Positions 29,813-39,569 of a stretch of DNA of 64,000 nt are shown here, piece by piece. Numbering within the stretch: position 1 is the stretch's first letter; every line of letters begins with the position of its first letter. This DNA is from a virus: IMG/VR virus record IMGVR_UViG_3300047476_001657, positions 29,304 to 93,303 of that record, one strand, 5' to 3'. The notes beneath the pieces were generated by a model, which made no database searches, was not told the DNA's origin, and worked only from the letters and a program-made list of their open reading frames with translations. The translations under genes and the position numbers were made by a program.

Positions 29813-32800
29813 TTAGAAGTCAAATTTCACTACAAATTGTTGAATACCAGTTCTTGGATAAGGTGATTGTAGCTTAGAAACAATCATAAGTGTTTTATCA
29901 GAATCGTAAAGACCTATCTCACTTATGTGAACTTTTTTAGTATTATCCCAAGTTGGATTTGAAGATGCTAAAAATTCCGATTGACCCAAATTTATTTTGT
30001 ATCTCATTTCATAAATCGTTGCTTGAATATCTGTTTCAATGTTTCCATAAAAATAGTATTCATCTCCGAAATTAAGATTAGTAGTTGTACCTGATGGTAA
30101 ATCTATGTAGTCTGTAAGAACATAATTATTTGCATTGTCATACAAGTCTTGAGTTATAACAAAAGTATTACCAGTTAGACCTGATGCTGTTAAAAATCCA
30201 TTAATTGTAGAACCTGTTAATTGGTCTGTAAAATCTATTATTTTCCATTCTGTAGGTTCTGGTCTTTGATTACCAAAAACCTTTTGACAAATAATTTCAA
30301 ATTTATTAGCGACAAAACCAGTACCAACATTACATACTTGAGTACAAGCTGAGGTAGTAGCAGTAATTGTTGGACAAGTGCCTGTAGTTATACCAAATTC
30401 AGTTGTACCTGATACTTCTATCACAGATGAATCTAACAGTCCATCTATTGTTATAACACACCCACTATAGGTTGATGCTGAAGTAATTGAAATTTCACTA
30501 GAAATTATAAAATTACAATCTACTGTTTTTATTGTTGTTGAATCCCCAGTTGTTGTTGCACTAAATGGTTCACAATTGAATGTAAGACAACTTTCATACA
30601 ATGATGTTGTTAGACCGGTTACTCCAGAAAAATCAGGAATCCATGTACCAATTGGAACATCATTATTGGTTAGACCAGTTAAAATAGCGATTCTTGTATC
30701 TGCTGAATAAATTTCCCAATTTGAGTTAAAATAAACTAATCGTTCTGTTTGACTAAAATTACTTGGTAAATAACTATAAGTTGAAGCTGAAAGTGTTTCA
30801 TAATAACCTTGAGTAACACAAGTTGAACCTGATTCACAGATGTTTACACATAATATAGGTCTATAACTACATTCAGTGAAACCTGTTATAACCTCAACTC
30901 CAGTATCAAATGTAAAATTAGATATAAGTGAGTTATTTGTTGTTAGTAAAGGTGAATCAGGAAAAGGGGTATTTTGAGATACCATCCACTGACTTCCATC
31001 CCAATAAATATTTAGAATCAAACCATTAATACTTAATGATTTAAATATAGGATATCCATTAACTAGTTGTTCTGTATTATAGAATGGATAAGCAACAGAC
31101 AAATTGGGATATGATATTGGGTCAGGTAAAAACCAAAAAGTAAATCCTGAATACCAACAAGGTGTAATGTTTGAATTGGATAAACAAGACAATTCATCAC
31201 CAAATCTAACACTAACATTTTGAGATGGTAATGAGTTACAACTCACATTAGGACCAGTAATATTTTGATAGTAATTACAGTGTAAAGAATTAGTGAAACC
31301 AAAATCATTTGACAATCTATATGTTACATATAAACTTTCTGAATTACCAGTCAAAATACCCTCAACTGAATTGTTGTCCAAACCACATATGTTAGGTGTA
31401 ATTAAAGAAACTTTTGGTGCTGGTAAAGTCCAATTTCTATTAGATTTATATGACATAGCTGCAAGTAATTCCTCATCGTCAATTATAATAACTTTTAAGT
31501 CAGGAAATACTTTACCAACTCTATTTGGTAAATTAGGAATTATTGCATTAACATTTGGGTTATTATCCCAAAGGTGGAAATATCTAATTCCAGGTTCATT
31601 CATATCAACATTTTTAGTTGATTTGATGTAATTTACTTGAAATAAACCTAAATCCTCAAATCCTGGAGGGTCAACCCAAAATGTTTGACCTAAACAACAG
31701 TTAGGATTCTTATGCCACATCAACCAAGGTAAGTGTAACTTAAAGTTTCTTGCTTGACCAGTTGTATCATTTACACTATCATCAAAGGGTTGCATTGCAA
31801 ATTTCTCACCATAGAATAAATCCACAGTTTGATTTGTATAATGTATAACCCCTATTGCTTTTTGTTCTTCAGGTAAAACATTCACTATTTCATCAAAAGA
31901 ATTGAAATAGAATGTTGAACTCGTATCAGTTTGTCCACTACTTGAAGCGTAACCTAAATATTCCTTAGTACCCAAGTAATTAACCGAACCGAATTTAGTA
32001 TAATCATTTGATGTTGATGAGTCTAATCCTGCTGGATTTTCAGACCAAGGAATATTCATATTCCAAATCTTCACATCAAATTGGTCAGTATAACAAACCG
32101 ACTCAAAATTTATAACATTATCATTCCAATGTCTAAATGGTGTTATACTATCATAAATTTCAGTAATTTTTGATGGATAGATAATTGTTCTTGCAAAACA
32201 ATCACTTCCTAAATAACTGAAGTCTGGTGTTGCTCTATCTAAAGTGATTGTATTTTGACATACATTTACTATTCTATAAGTCAATATAGGATAACAACTA
32301 CTGATACTTACAACACAATTTGGTGGTGGTGTTGCTGGACAAGCATTACTTGGAGTTGGTGTTGGACAGAACGTAGCACTCGGAGTTGGTGTTGGAGTAG
32401 GTGATGCACAAGGATCCAAAGGTGTAGAAGTCGGTGTTGGTGTTGGACTTGAACCTATAGTTGGAGATGGTGTGGGCGAACTTGTTATTGATGGTGTTGG
32501 TGTAGGTGTTGGTAAATTTGAACAATTACAATCAACTAAACCAGTTCCATCATAATATATTGTGATTATATCACCTACAGCAAAACTTCTAACAACACTA
32601 GGGTTACAGTTATTATAAATTAAATTTACTGTATTAGTCCCCACCAATGTATTCATTTGGACAACATAGTTGGAGTTAATTGCATATAAATTGTTAGTCA
32701 AAGCACTCCAAGTATATGTTGCAGTATCACCTATTGGTGTACCTGAAAAAAATCCCCTTTCTGCAGCTGTATTAAATACAGATTCTATAAATGAATCCAT

Positions 32801-33085
32801 ATATGGAATACCATAAGTATTTCCACCAGCCTCATCAACATAAATTGGATACTTTATGTTTTCTTTGTTTGATTGTGGAACACCCGCAATACTTTGAGCT
32901 CCGAAACTTGGGTCAAAAACAAAGTAATTTGTTGGATTAAAATTTGGAATCACACTATAACTAACTTCACTATCACCAATTTGGAAATATGAAATATTAA
33001 AGTTACCTTGAGATAATTTTTGTCTCCCTGCGTCAGTTAATCTTGTATTTATTAAACCAGATGTATTTTTAAGTATATAGCCCAT
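29813..33085 (-). CDS. Large modular tail fiber with Pro-Thr linker
   Basis: The 1090-residue protein begins MGYILKNTSGLINTRLTDAGR, an N-terminal part that probably attaches it to the virion. At about residues 190-250 lies a linker of PTPTP units with interspersed Cys. Beyond it is a long beta-rich, Cys-containing region with repeated STYSG/TGLT-type stretches. The linker probably separates an attachment module from a receptor-binding part. A TATTTATT motif is only 3 bases before its ATG, so transcription from further upstream is also possible. Similar linkers occur in the fiber genes at 33848 and 39570. Fiber role is inferred from architecture and context. Confidence 0.68.
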   Translation of the reverse strand: MGYILKNTSGLINTRLTDAGRQKLSQGNFNISYFQIGDSEVSYSVIPNFNPTNYFVFDPSFGAQSIAGVPQSNKENIKYPIYVDEAGGNTYGIPYMDSFIESVFNTAAERGFFSGTPIGDTATYTWSALTNNLYAINSNYVVQMNTLVGTNTVNLIYNNCNPSVVRSFAVGDIITIYYDGTGLVDCNCSNLPTPTPTPSITSSPTPSPTIGSSPTPTPTSTPLDPCASPTPTPTPSATFCPTPTPSNACPATPPPNCVVSISSCYPILTYRIVNVCQNTITLDRATPDFSYLGSDCFARTIIYPSKITEIYDSITPFRHWNDNVINFESVCYTDQFDVKIWNMNIPWSENPAGLDSSTSNDYTKFGSVNYLGTKEYLGYASSSGQTDTSSTFYFNSFDEIVNVLPEEQKAIGVIHYTNQTVDLFYGEKFAMQPFDDSVNDTTGQARNFKLHLPWLMWHKNPNCCLGQTFWVDPPGFEDLGLFQVNYIKSTKNVDMNEPGIRYFHLWDNNPNVNAIIPNLPNRVGKVFPDLKVIIIDDEELLAAMSYKSNRNWTLPAPKVSLITPNICGLDNNSVEGILTGNSESLYVTYRLSNDFGFTNSLHCNYYQNITGPNVSCNSLPSQNVSVRFGDELSCLSNSNITPCWYSGFTFWFLPDPISYPNLSVAYPFYNTEQLVNGYPIFKSLSINGLILNIYWDGSQWMVSQNTPFPDSPLLTTNNSLISNFTFDTGVEVITGFTECSYRPILCVNICESGSTCVTQGYYETLSASTYSYLPSNFSQTERLVYFNSNWEIYSADTRIAILTGLTNNDVPIGTWIPDFSGVTGLTTSLYESCLTFNCEPFSATTTGDSTTIKTVDCNFIISSEISITSASTYSGCVITIDGLLDSSVIEVSGTTEFGITTGTCPTITATTSACTQVCNVGTGFVANKFEIICQKVFGNQRPEPTEWKIIDFTDQLTGSTINGFLTASGLTGNTFVITQDLYDNANNYVLTDYIDLPSGTTTNLNFGDEYYFYGNIETDIQATIYEMRYKINLGQSEFLASSNPTWDNTKKVHISEIGLYDSDKTLMIVSKLQSPYPRTGIQQFVVKFDF
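32351..32512. repeat. Low-complexity Pro-Thr linker repeat
   Basis: Degenerate GGTGTTGGAGT-like units on the plus strand encode PTPTP on the minus strand. The same units recur in two other fiber genes and could serve as recombination points. Confidence 0.6.
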
Positions 33086-33088
33086 ATT

Positions 33089-33096
33089 AATAAATA
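33089..33096 (-). promoter_or_regulatory. TATTTATT motif, very close to start
   Basis: AATAAATA on the plus strand reads TATTTATT towards the fiber gene. It is only 3 bases from the ATG at 33085, so a promoter here would give an almost leaderless message; the match may be accidental. Confidence 0.25.
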
Positions 33097-33111
33097 TGTA
33101 AAATAGAATTT

Positions 33112-33837
33112 TTATGTGGTAATGATATTACAACAATCACAACCATTTATGGTCAAATTTGATAATGAAAAAGTATGTATCCCATCCCCAACGTAACAAT
33201 CAACGAAATCATTTTTATAAAGTGTTGTTGTAGTTATTAAACTAAATGAATCACCGAAATTGTAATTAATACTTGGCCAAGTTTCGTTGAATGTTTCTAA
33301 AAATAACGTTTGACCTTGACAACCAGGTATCGGATTATATGTTGAACCAGTTGTTATCCCACTTGTTGAAGCCGAAAGTATTGTTGAATTAATACTAAGT
33401 TGAGAAACAGATGTTGTCGTTGTTGAACTAAAATTTGGGGACGACTTAGTAAGGAAAGAATGATTTAGAGTAAAGTTTAAATTTATATTATTAACCAAAC
33501 TCGGAAATACATTCAAAGTGGTTAAATATTCTGTTGTTGTTTCTGATGGTGATGAACTTATAACATTAGATGTCGTATTCAAATAGACTTGATATGTTAC
33601 AGAATCTTGTGGTTGTTGTAAAGTAACAACGTTAGTTGTAGTTTCACCCGATATATCATTTACTATAACAACATAATTTCCTTCACATAAATTTGAGTAA
33701 ATTGGGAAACTATTAAAAGTTAATCCATTATCTATTGAGTACGAATAAGGTGGATTCCCACCTGACGAGTAAATAGTTAAACCCCCATCACATCCACATA
33801 TTGTTTGATTTGTTGTTATGTTTGTTACTAATGCCAT
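33112..33837 (-). CDS. Small SprB-like repeat fiber protein
   Basis: The 241-residue protein starts with one SprB-like unit (GCDGGLTIYSSGGNPPYSYSIDNG, then YVVIVNDISGET), followed by a Thr/Ser-rich beta region and a C-terminal segment with paired cysteines (NGCDCCNIITT). It shares the repeat type with the 723-residue fiber on the other strand. It is 10 bases downstream of the BspA-type fiber gene and 26 bases upstream of the large fiber. It is probably an adhesion or fiber-tip protein. The repeat call is reasonable; the role is inferred. Confidence 0.62.
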   Translation of the reverse strand: MALVTNITTNQTICGCDGGLTIYSSGGNPPYSYSIDNGLTFNSFPIYSNLCEGNYVVIVNDISGETTTNVVTLQQPQDSVTYQVYLNTTSNVISSSPSETTTEYLTTLNVFPSLVNNINLNFTLNHSFLTKSSPNFSSTTTTSVSQLSINSTILSASTSGITTGSTYNPIPGCQGQTLFLETFNETWPSINYNFGDSFSLITTTTLYKNDFVDCYVGDGIHTFSLSNLTINGCDCCNIITT

Positions 33838-33847
33838 ATATTATTTT

Positions 33848-36079
33848 TTATACACCTGTATCACCAACAATATTCCAATTATAAGGTGGTGATGTTAATA
33901 TTGCTCTTGCTGCTCCAGCACCGATTATACTATATGTCAATCCTTGAACCCCAAGATTCACATTTGATTGTAAACTTGGTAAAACTGACCAATTCACTAA
34001 TAAATTATCGTAATTTGTTTGACTCATACTAGTGTTGTCTAACATTTTACTCATGTTTGTTACATTTGATACATCCCAACTACTTATGTCATCGTCAAAA
34101 GAAGTACAACCTAAAAAAGTGCTAAACAAACTAGTTGTTGATGACAAATCCCAACTAGAAATATTATTAATAGTCGTTAAAGAAATACAATTTTGGAATG
34201 TATTTCTTAACCCAACAGAAATTATAGGAGTATCAATTACTGTATTTAAGGTAAGATTCCTACAACCCCAGAAACCACCAGTTGATAAAACAAAACAACC
34301 ACCCCATTGATTCACTGATAATATTTTTGTGATGTCCCCAACACCGTTAAATGCCCATTCCCCTAGATTACCATATATTTTTATAGTATATACACCAGGT
34401 ATTGAATAAGTATGAATAGGATAAGATGGGAATGTTGTTATATTTTCAGTTACACCATCACCCCAATCAACAATACAATTTCTTGTTGTTGAATATGGTA
34501 AAGGTAATTTAATTTGATTAGCATTTGTTGTTATATTTGGTTTTACCTTAGTAGTATCCCATACACTTTCAAAATAAGTTGATGGGGAACAAGAAATTGG
34601 TAAAAATGGTGTACTTGTTGGAGTCGGTGTTGGTGAAAAACTTGGTGTTGGGGTACAAGAGCCTTCACTTACTGAATTTAAAACTTGTACTGATCCACCT
34701 ACATTCAATCCAATCCAATTTTTGAAACCTAATAGTTGGTTGTAAATACTCTGATAACTTCCACTAACATCAATTGCTGGAGCATAAATCCTATTACAAG
34801 GAACTTGTGTTGATGGATTAACAAATCCTGGTTGATTGAGAATACTTGATGTAGACCCTGAAACTCTATAACCTAACATTGGGTCATAGTAAACAAGTTC
34901 GTTACCTGTTGAAGAAGTCCAAGATGGTAAACTATTAATCAAAGAACCTGAACAGAAAGTCCAAGAAAATTTAATATACTCAACCACCTTACAGTCCCAA
35001 ATTCTTCCTATCATACAAAAGCACGTAGGTGCTAATGGTGGTGTTTGTGTTGGTGTTGGAGTTGGTGTAGGTGTTGGAGTATCAATTGTACAATTAATCA
35101 ATACTTGGAAATCACCAAATTGGTCAGTAATTTCTAAGAAATATGTACTAGGTAAAAGATTAGTTATGTTAGTTTGATTTGAATTGAACGGTGGTATATT
35201 TCTTAAAATATTTCCTGTTGAATTGAGTAATGTAACACTGTATGGTGGAGTGCCACCAGTTATTTTAATACTCAAACTACCAAATCCTCCAGTTGTTGTT
35301 GGTGGAGTTGGATTACAAATAACTCCCATAGGATAAATTGTTAATACCCCACACTCATTGACTGGTAAATAATTAGTTTGTAAGTAACTTCTAGGTGTTG
35401 GAGTCGGTGTTGGTTTAATACAAGAACCAAAAGATGAACTTGTAATTTTAAAACCAGTTGGTAAAGGATAAACATCTACCCAAGGATATGTTGAATTACT
35501 TATTGGATAAAAAGATGGATTTTCACAATACCCTAATAAAATTGAAGAAGAAATTATCATATGTTCCCACCTATCTACGGTAGAATTCCAATAAACAACA
35601 CTACCTGTTGGTGTTGTACAATTTGAAACGAACATAATATAATATGGTTTCCCATTTACAAAACTAGTATGTTGTATAGAACAAGTCCAAAAAAAAGAAC
35701 TAACAAGTTGATTTTGATAACTGAAACACATATCCAAGTTACAAGAAGTACCTGAAGTTTGATATACACTAATTGAAGGATTAGAATTAACCCAAGTGTT
35801 TCCTGATGGGCAATCACTTGAACTTGATATTGTACTACCACTTACATTATTGTAATATATTTCCCATTGTGTTGCACCAGAATTATATTCTAACTCAATA
35901 GGTATGTTAGTACCACAACATGGGTCATAACCTATATAGGAATATTTTCCATCTATTTCACCATTAGGAATCAATGATGTATTTATTACACCAGATTCTG
36001 AAGTTGAAGCTGATAATTGGATACAAGTACACATTGAGTTTATTGTACTTAATGCTTGAAAGGCGAAAAGTGTATACAT
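33848..36079 (-). CDS. Fiber with BspA-type leucine-rich repeats
   Basis: From the ATG at 36079 (a TTG at 36082 is also possible) the product is 743 residues. It has an N-terminal beta-rich region, Pro-Thr linkers, a PKD-like stretch (CIVDWGDGVTEN, then IHTYSIPGVYTIKIYG) and C-terminal BspA/DUF285-type repeats (SWDLSSTTSLFSTFLGC, SWDVSNVTNMSKML). It ends with a cap containing SPPYNWNIVGDTG. BspA repeats are found in surface adhesins of Bacteroidota and other bacteria, so this is a probable receptor-binding protein. It is transcribed with the other minus-strand fibers. Domain recognition is good; the target is unknown. Confidence 0.72.
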   Translation of the reverse strand: MYTLFAFQALSTINSMCTCIQLSASTSESGVINTSLIPNGEIDGKYSYIGYDPCCGTNIPIELEYNSGATQWEIYYNNVSGSTISSSSDCPSGNTWVNSNPSISVYQTSGTSCNLDMCFSYQNQLVSSFFWTCSIQHTSFVNGKPYYIMFVSNCTTPTGSVVYWNSTVDRWEHMIISSSILLGYCENPSFYPISNSTYPWVDVYPLPTGFKITSSSFGSCIKPTPTPTPRSYLQTNYLPVNECGVLTIYPMGVICNPTPPTTTGGFGSLSIKITGGTPPYSVTLLNSTGNILRNIPPFNSNQTNITNLLPSTYFLEITDQFGDFQVLINCTIDTPTPTPTPTPTQTPPLAPTCFCMIGRIWDCKVVEYIKFSWTFCSGSLINSLPSWTSSTGNELVYYDPMLGYRVSGSTSSILNQPGFVNPSTQVPCNRIYAPAIDVSGSYQSIYNQLLGFKNWIGLNVGGSVQVLNSVSEGSCTPTPSFSPTPTPTSTPFLPISCSPSTYFESVWDTTKVKPNITTNANQIKLPLPYSTTRNCIVDWGDGVTENITTFPSYPIHTYSIPGVYTIKIYGNLGEWAFNGVGDITKILSVNQWGGCFVLSTGGFWGCRNLTLNTVIDTPIISVGLRNTFQNCISLTTINNISSWDLSSTTSLFSTFLGCTSFDDDISSWDVSNVTNMSKMLDNTSMSQTNYDNLLVNWSVLPSLQSNVNLGVQGLTYSIIGAGAARAILTSPPYNWNIVGDTGV
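34611..34655. repeat. Pro-Thr linker repeat
   Basis: GTTGGAGTCGGTGTTGGTG-type units encode a PTPTP linker just before the PKD-like part of the BspA fiber. Another copy is at 35041-35080. Confidence 0.5.
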
Positions 36080-36104
36080 CAAAATTGATTAATCTTATTA
36101 CATA

Positions 36105-36112
36105 AATAAATA
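36105..36112 (-). promoter_or_regulatory. TATTTATT late-promoter-like motif
   Basis: On the minus strand TATTTATT is followed by TATG and lies about 25 bases before the ATG at 36079. It is in the 147-base gap between two fiber genes. Confidence 0.4.
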
Positions 36113-36113
36113 C

Positions 36114-36142
36114 AATAAGAGATATTTTATGATACTCTTATT
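36114..36142. other. Inverted repeat in fiber intergenic gap
   Basis: AATAAGAG and CTCTTATT form an 8-bp stem with a 13-base loop, just upstream of the TATTTATT motif on the minus strand. It could be a weak terminator for the preceding gene or a regulatory hairpin. Confidence 0.3.
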
Positions 36143-36229
36143 ATATCTAATATATTTTTTATTAGAAAACTATCTTATATATAAAAAATAAATCCTCCAT
36201 AATAAAAAAATATACAGAACAATTTGACT

Positions 36230-37447
36230 TTATAAATAATATAGAATGTCCGCAGAACCATTAAATGTTGCAGTATTACTCAATGGTGTAATACACAACC
36301 ACATTTCATCTCTTGTACCATTGACATTTGAACCAACTCTAATTTGGTTGTCATCAAGTTTTGTTGTAGTCAAGGCTGATGTACCTGCTTGACCAATTAA
36401 AGATGTCATAACGTGACCGGGTGATGTTATAGTATGTGTGTTTCCAGTACCCAAACTATATTGGAATGGTGAATTTGGAATATCTACCCAAGTTGGGGTA
36501 TAAGATAAAGTTGGATTAAATTCCATAGTCAATAAGTAATTGTCGTTGGACGTATTAAGAATACTAATTGAATCATATTGAGATGTAACTGATTTATAAG
36601 ACTCTTTCAATCGATAACCAATGTAAGGATACTTAACACCTGAATCGTTCAAAGTTGTGTTTGCTGTATAGGGTATTGATACTGTTGAATATAATCCATT
36701 GAGTGCACCTTCGGTGGAAACTTGTGAACATATCATATCAAAGTAACCTGAACCAACACCAACTTGTCTTATTTCATATCTTATTGGTTGATTTGGTGAG
36801 GACATATAAACCGTGGTTATATTGTTTGCGGCAGTATAATCAACAAAATATATTGTTTGTCCTGATAAAACCATACCAAATCTTACCCTACCAACACCTA
36901 ACCATTGATAATCTATGGTCATTAAGTTTACATCAGCCCAATTAAAGTTGTTAGGGTCAAATTGTGTATTATTCCAAACTGAAGTATCTGCACTATATGT
37001 ACAAGAACCACTTAGGTACACATTGAAAGTAATTGCACTTGTAACACCATTACTTTCCAAAAACAAACCATCAAAAACCGAATTATACGGAGAACCAGTT
37101 GTTGATTGAAAAACGCCAACTCTTTTAATCACATTAGTTTCAATTGTAAAGTTAGCAAAACTTGCCTCAAATAATTGACTTTTACCTGGTTGATAAATTG
37201 GATGTGTTTTTGATTGACGAATAACTAAATCATTATTTGCTGAAGTAGACATTCTAACTCTTGCAAATTGTTGATTGAATACTGATGTGGCAGTACCAGC
37301 AGTTACTTCATTTACTTGAAGAGGATTTTTATCGTAAGTGTGTTTGATATCTAAAAGATTAGTTACTGCTGCAGTTCTTAGTCTACCAAACGCATCTAAG
37401 TTTGGACTATCTGAGTATTTTATCGAATTATTAAAAATGTATGCCAT
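36230..37447 (-). CDS. Virion surface/fiber protein, unknown
   Basis: The 405-residue protein starts MAYIFNNSIKYSDSPNLDAFGRLRTA and contains a beta-rich core (SFANFTIETNVIKRVGVFQS, YSADTSVWNNTQFDP). Sequences of this type, with ARVRMSTSANNDLVIRQ, look like a decoration or tail-spike base protein, but I cannot name the family with certainty. It starts 1 base after the YadA-like fiber gene stop, so both are co-translated. There are no enzymatic motifs. A structural role is likely from context. Confidence 0.6.
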   Translation of the reverse strand: MAYIFNNSIKYSDSPNLDAFGRLRTAAVTNLLDIKHTYDKNPLQVNEVTAGTATSVFNQQFARVRMSTSANNDLVIRQSKTHPIYQPGKSQLFEASFANFTIETNVIKRVGVFQSTTGSPYNSVFDGLFLESNGVTSAITFNVYLSGSCTYSADTSVWNNTQFDPNNFNWADVNLMTIDYQWLGVGRVRFGMVLSGQTIYFVDYTAANNITTVYMSSPNQPIRYEIRQVGVGSGYFDMICSQVSTEGALNGLYSTVSIPYTANTTLNDSGVKYPYIGYRLKESYKSVTSQYDSISILNTSNDNYLLTMEFNPTLSYTPTWVDIPNSPFQYSLGTGNTHTITSPGHVMTSLIGQAGTSALTTTKLDDNQIRVGSNVNGTRDEMWLCITPLSNTATFNGSADILYYL

Positions 37448-37448
37448 A

Positions 37449-39215
37449 TTATATTATCCACCAATTATTATTTCTTGCCACCAATGTTAGTGACATATAG
37501 TTTATGTTCATATCAACGTAGGAGTTTCCATCTATTGTTCCTGCTATTGGGGTTAACCTTATTCTATAAGAACCTGAATAACCACCTTCATCTTTTATTA
37601 TTATTTTTAATCCATCATAACCAGTTGGGTTAGGTACTGAAACATCAACATTACCATTGTAATTGATTCCCCAATATGTTGTACCAGTTGTAATTGTAAA
37701 TGCTGAAGTTGTTAAACCTGTTGTTGAAATAATTTGAGTTGAGGCCGAAAAAACACCAATTACATTTAGGTTACCAAAAACATTGAATTCGTTATTTTCA
37801 CCAACAATCAAATTACTTCTGTTCAAATCATTTGTACCATTACCAATTATGAAAGCACCATCAGAAAATCCTGTAATATTATATTTACCTTGTACGTGTT
37901 GATAGTTTGATATTGCAATAGTTCCCCATCCCTCTGCGTGACCGAAGTTACCAAAAACCTTGGTTTCTCTACCTTCTGCATGTGAACCTTCACCAAACAC
38001 ATACGTGAGATATCCCTCAGCATGAGAATATTGTGTGATTGCGGATGTTTGGTACCCCTCAGTGTGAGACCCAGCTCCAAATGCTAAAGTTTGAACACCT
38101 TCTGAGTGAGCATACAAGGTTGTTGCCGAAGTTTGGTACCCCTCAGAATGTGAACCACCGCCTGATGCTAAAGTTTGAACACCTTCTGAGTGTGCATACA
38201 AGGTTGTTGCCGAAGTTTGAGAACCCTCAGAATGTGAATATATACCCGTTGCAATTGTATTGATTCCTTCAGAGTGAGCACCAGTTGCTGAAGCTAAAGT
38301 TTGTCTTCCTTCGGCATGTGAACCAATACCGGAAGAAATTGTAAAAACACCTTCTGCATGAGAACCCAAACCACTCGATGTACCCCCACTAAAAACACCG
38401 GCACTAAAATAACCTCCTTCAGCATGTGAATAATTACCAGAAGCCAAAGATCCAAAACCTTCAGCATGAGAATATAACCCCAACGAAATATTTGAAGCAC
38501 CCTCACTATGAGAATAATCACCAATAGCAATACTATTTATACCTTCAGCGTGAGCACCACTTCCTGATGCTAAAGTACCGGAACCCTCAGAGTGTGAGTG
38601 AAGTCCACTTGAAGTAGTAGAAGAACCTTCTGCATGTGAATCAATACCTGAAGAAATTGTTGACTTTCCTTCGGCATGAGAAAAAGAACCTGATGCAAGA
38701 CTTTGTCTACCTTGAGAATGTGAATATATAGTTGTTGCACTTGTTGAAAAACCTTGGGCGAATGAATAATTTCCTGATGCTATAACTGTTTGACCGAAAG
38801 CAAAACTATTAAGACCACTTGCGGTTGAACCAGTTGATTGTAAAAATCCGTTGAAAGTCATACCAGTAACAACATTTATACTTGTACTATATGTTGTACT
38901 ATCAGTTTCTGTGATAGTGAAAGTGTTAGCATCATTATATGTGAAAGCTGTGACACTTACATCAGTATAACCAGTAAGAAGACCTGTCACATTGAAACTT
39001 CCACCACTATCATTGTAGAATGTAATTGTACCTGTGGCAGGGTCATAAGTACCACCAGTTATAGTTGTCGGATTAATTAAATCCAAAACTTGACCCATAG
39101 TTGCTTTATATGATGAACCTGCGGGATTTTGAGATGTATCAGCGGTTATAACTATATGAATCAAATCATTAGCTGTAACACCAGTTGCTAAAACCCTATC
39201 AGTAAGAAATGCCAT
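37449..39215 (-). CDS. Trimeric fiber with YadA-like head repeats
   Basis: The 588-residue protein has an N-terminal attachment region (about 1-130), about 21 repeats of a 14-residue unit with the core SHAEG or AHSEG (about 140-440), and a C-terminal beta domain ending NNNWWII. The repeats match the left-handed beta-roll of trimeric autotransporter heads such as YadA and Hia, which fits a trimeric fiber shaft or head. Imino polar residues and Gly recur at fixed positions. A TATTTATA motif lies 13 bases upstream. Two neighbouring units are nearly identical at DNA level, which suggests recent expansion. The architecture call is strong. Confidence 0.8.
   Translation of the reverse strand: MAFLTDRVLATGVTANDLIHIVITADTSQNPAGSSYKATMGQVLDLINPTTITGGTYDPATGTITFYNDSGGSFNVTGLLTGYTDVSVTAFTYNDANTFTITETDSTTYSTSINVVTGMTFNGFLQSTGSTASGLNSFAFGQTVIASGNYSFAQGFSTSATTIYSHSQGRQSLASGSFSHAEGKSTISSGIDSHAEGSSTTSSGLHSHSEGSGTLASGSGAHAEGINSIAIGDYSHSEGASNISLGLYSHAEGFGSLASGNYSHAEGGYFSAGVFSGGTSSGLGSHAEGVFTISSGIGSHAEGRQTLASATGAHSEGINTIATGIYSHSEGSQTSATTLYAHSEGVQTLASGGGSHSEGYQTSATTLYAHSEGVQTLAFGAGSHTEGYQTSAITQYSHAEGYLTYVFGEGSHAEGRETKVFGNFGHAEGWGTIAISNYQHVQGKYNITGFSDGAFIIGNGTNDLNRSNLIVGENNEFNVFGNLNVIGVFSASTQIISTTGLTTSAFTITTGTTYWGINYNGNVDVSVPNPTGYDGLKIIIKDEGGYSGSYRIRLTPIAGTIDGNSYVDMNINYMSLTLVARNNNWWII
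38081..38238. repeat. 84-bp near-identical tandem repeat in fiber gene
   Basis: The stretch from 38081 recurs at 38165 with only a few mismatches over about 74 bases; the offset of 84 bases equals 28 residues, two YadA-like units. Confidence 0.75.
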
Positions 39216-39228
39216 TTTATATTTTTAA

Positions 39229-39236
39229 TATAAATA
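39229..39236 (-). promoter_or_regulatory. TATTTATA late-promoter-like motif
   Basis: TATAAATA on plus reads TATTTATA towards the YadA-like fiber gene, 13 bases before its ATG, followed by TTAAAAA. Confidence 0.45.
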
Positions 39237-39237
39237 G

Positions 39238-39537
39238 TTATGACATAAAGAAATATCCAACACCATCCATAAAATAAAAGTCTTCTAAATCCATAAATTC
39301 TTTTATATCTTCACTACAATATAATACTTTGAACCTTTCACACCCATCACTTGTTATAACTTTAACACCTATTGCTGGTGCTGAGTTAAATTGTTGTGGT
39401 AGAATTATTGTGTTTATTGATGGTACAGTTGTAGAAATATAAGCTAAAAGAACACACTGATTTCCAAATACGTCACAAACATATATGGTATAGGGTTCAT
39501 TTAACCCAAAAATACTGTTAAAAATTAGTACATTCAT
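39238..39537 (-). CDS. Small tail-associated protein, paralogue of 41601 gene
   Basis: The 99-residue protein contains PYTIYVCDVFGNQCV and, after a Pro-rich middle, GVKVITSDGCERF. The 72-residue protein at 41601-41819 has the same order of motifs (CNIYLCDQLITTCI and KTIDSNGCEVI), so the two are probably paralogues with a shared small beta fold and conserved cysteines. This copy has an extra acidic C-terminus. Its own late motif lies 17 bases upstream. Placed between fiber genes, it may be a fiber cap or assembly factor; the function is unknown. Confidence 0.58.
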   Translation of the reverse strand: MNVLIFNSIFGLNEPYTIYVCDVFGNQCVLLAYISTTVPSINTIILPQQFNSAPAIGVKVITSDGCERFKVLYCSEDIKEFMDLEDFYFMDGVGYFFMS

Positions 39538-39554
39538 CCAATTGTTATATTAAC

Positions 39555-39562
39555 TATAAATA
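39555..39562 (-). promoter_or_regulatory. TATTTATA late-promoter-like motif
   Basis: TATAAATA on plus reads TATTTATA towards the 99-residue gene, 17 bases before the ATG at 39537. Confidence 0.45.
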
Positions 39563-39569
39563 TAACAAA

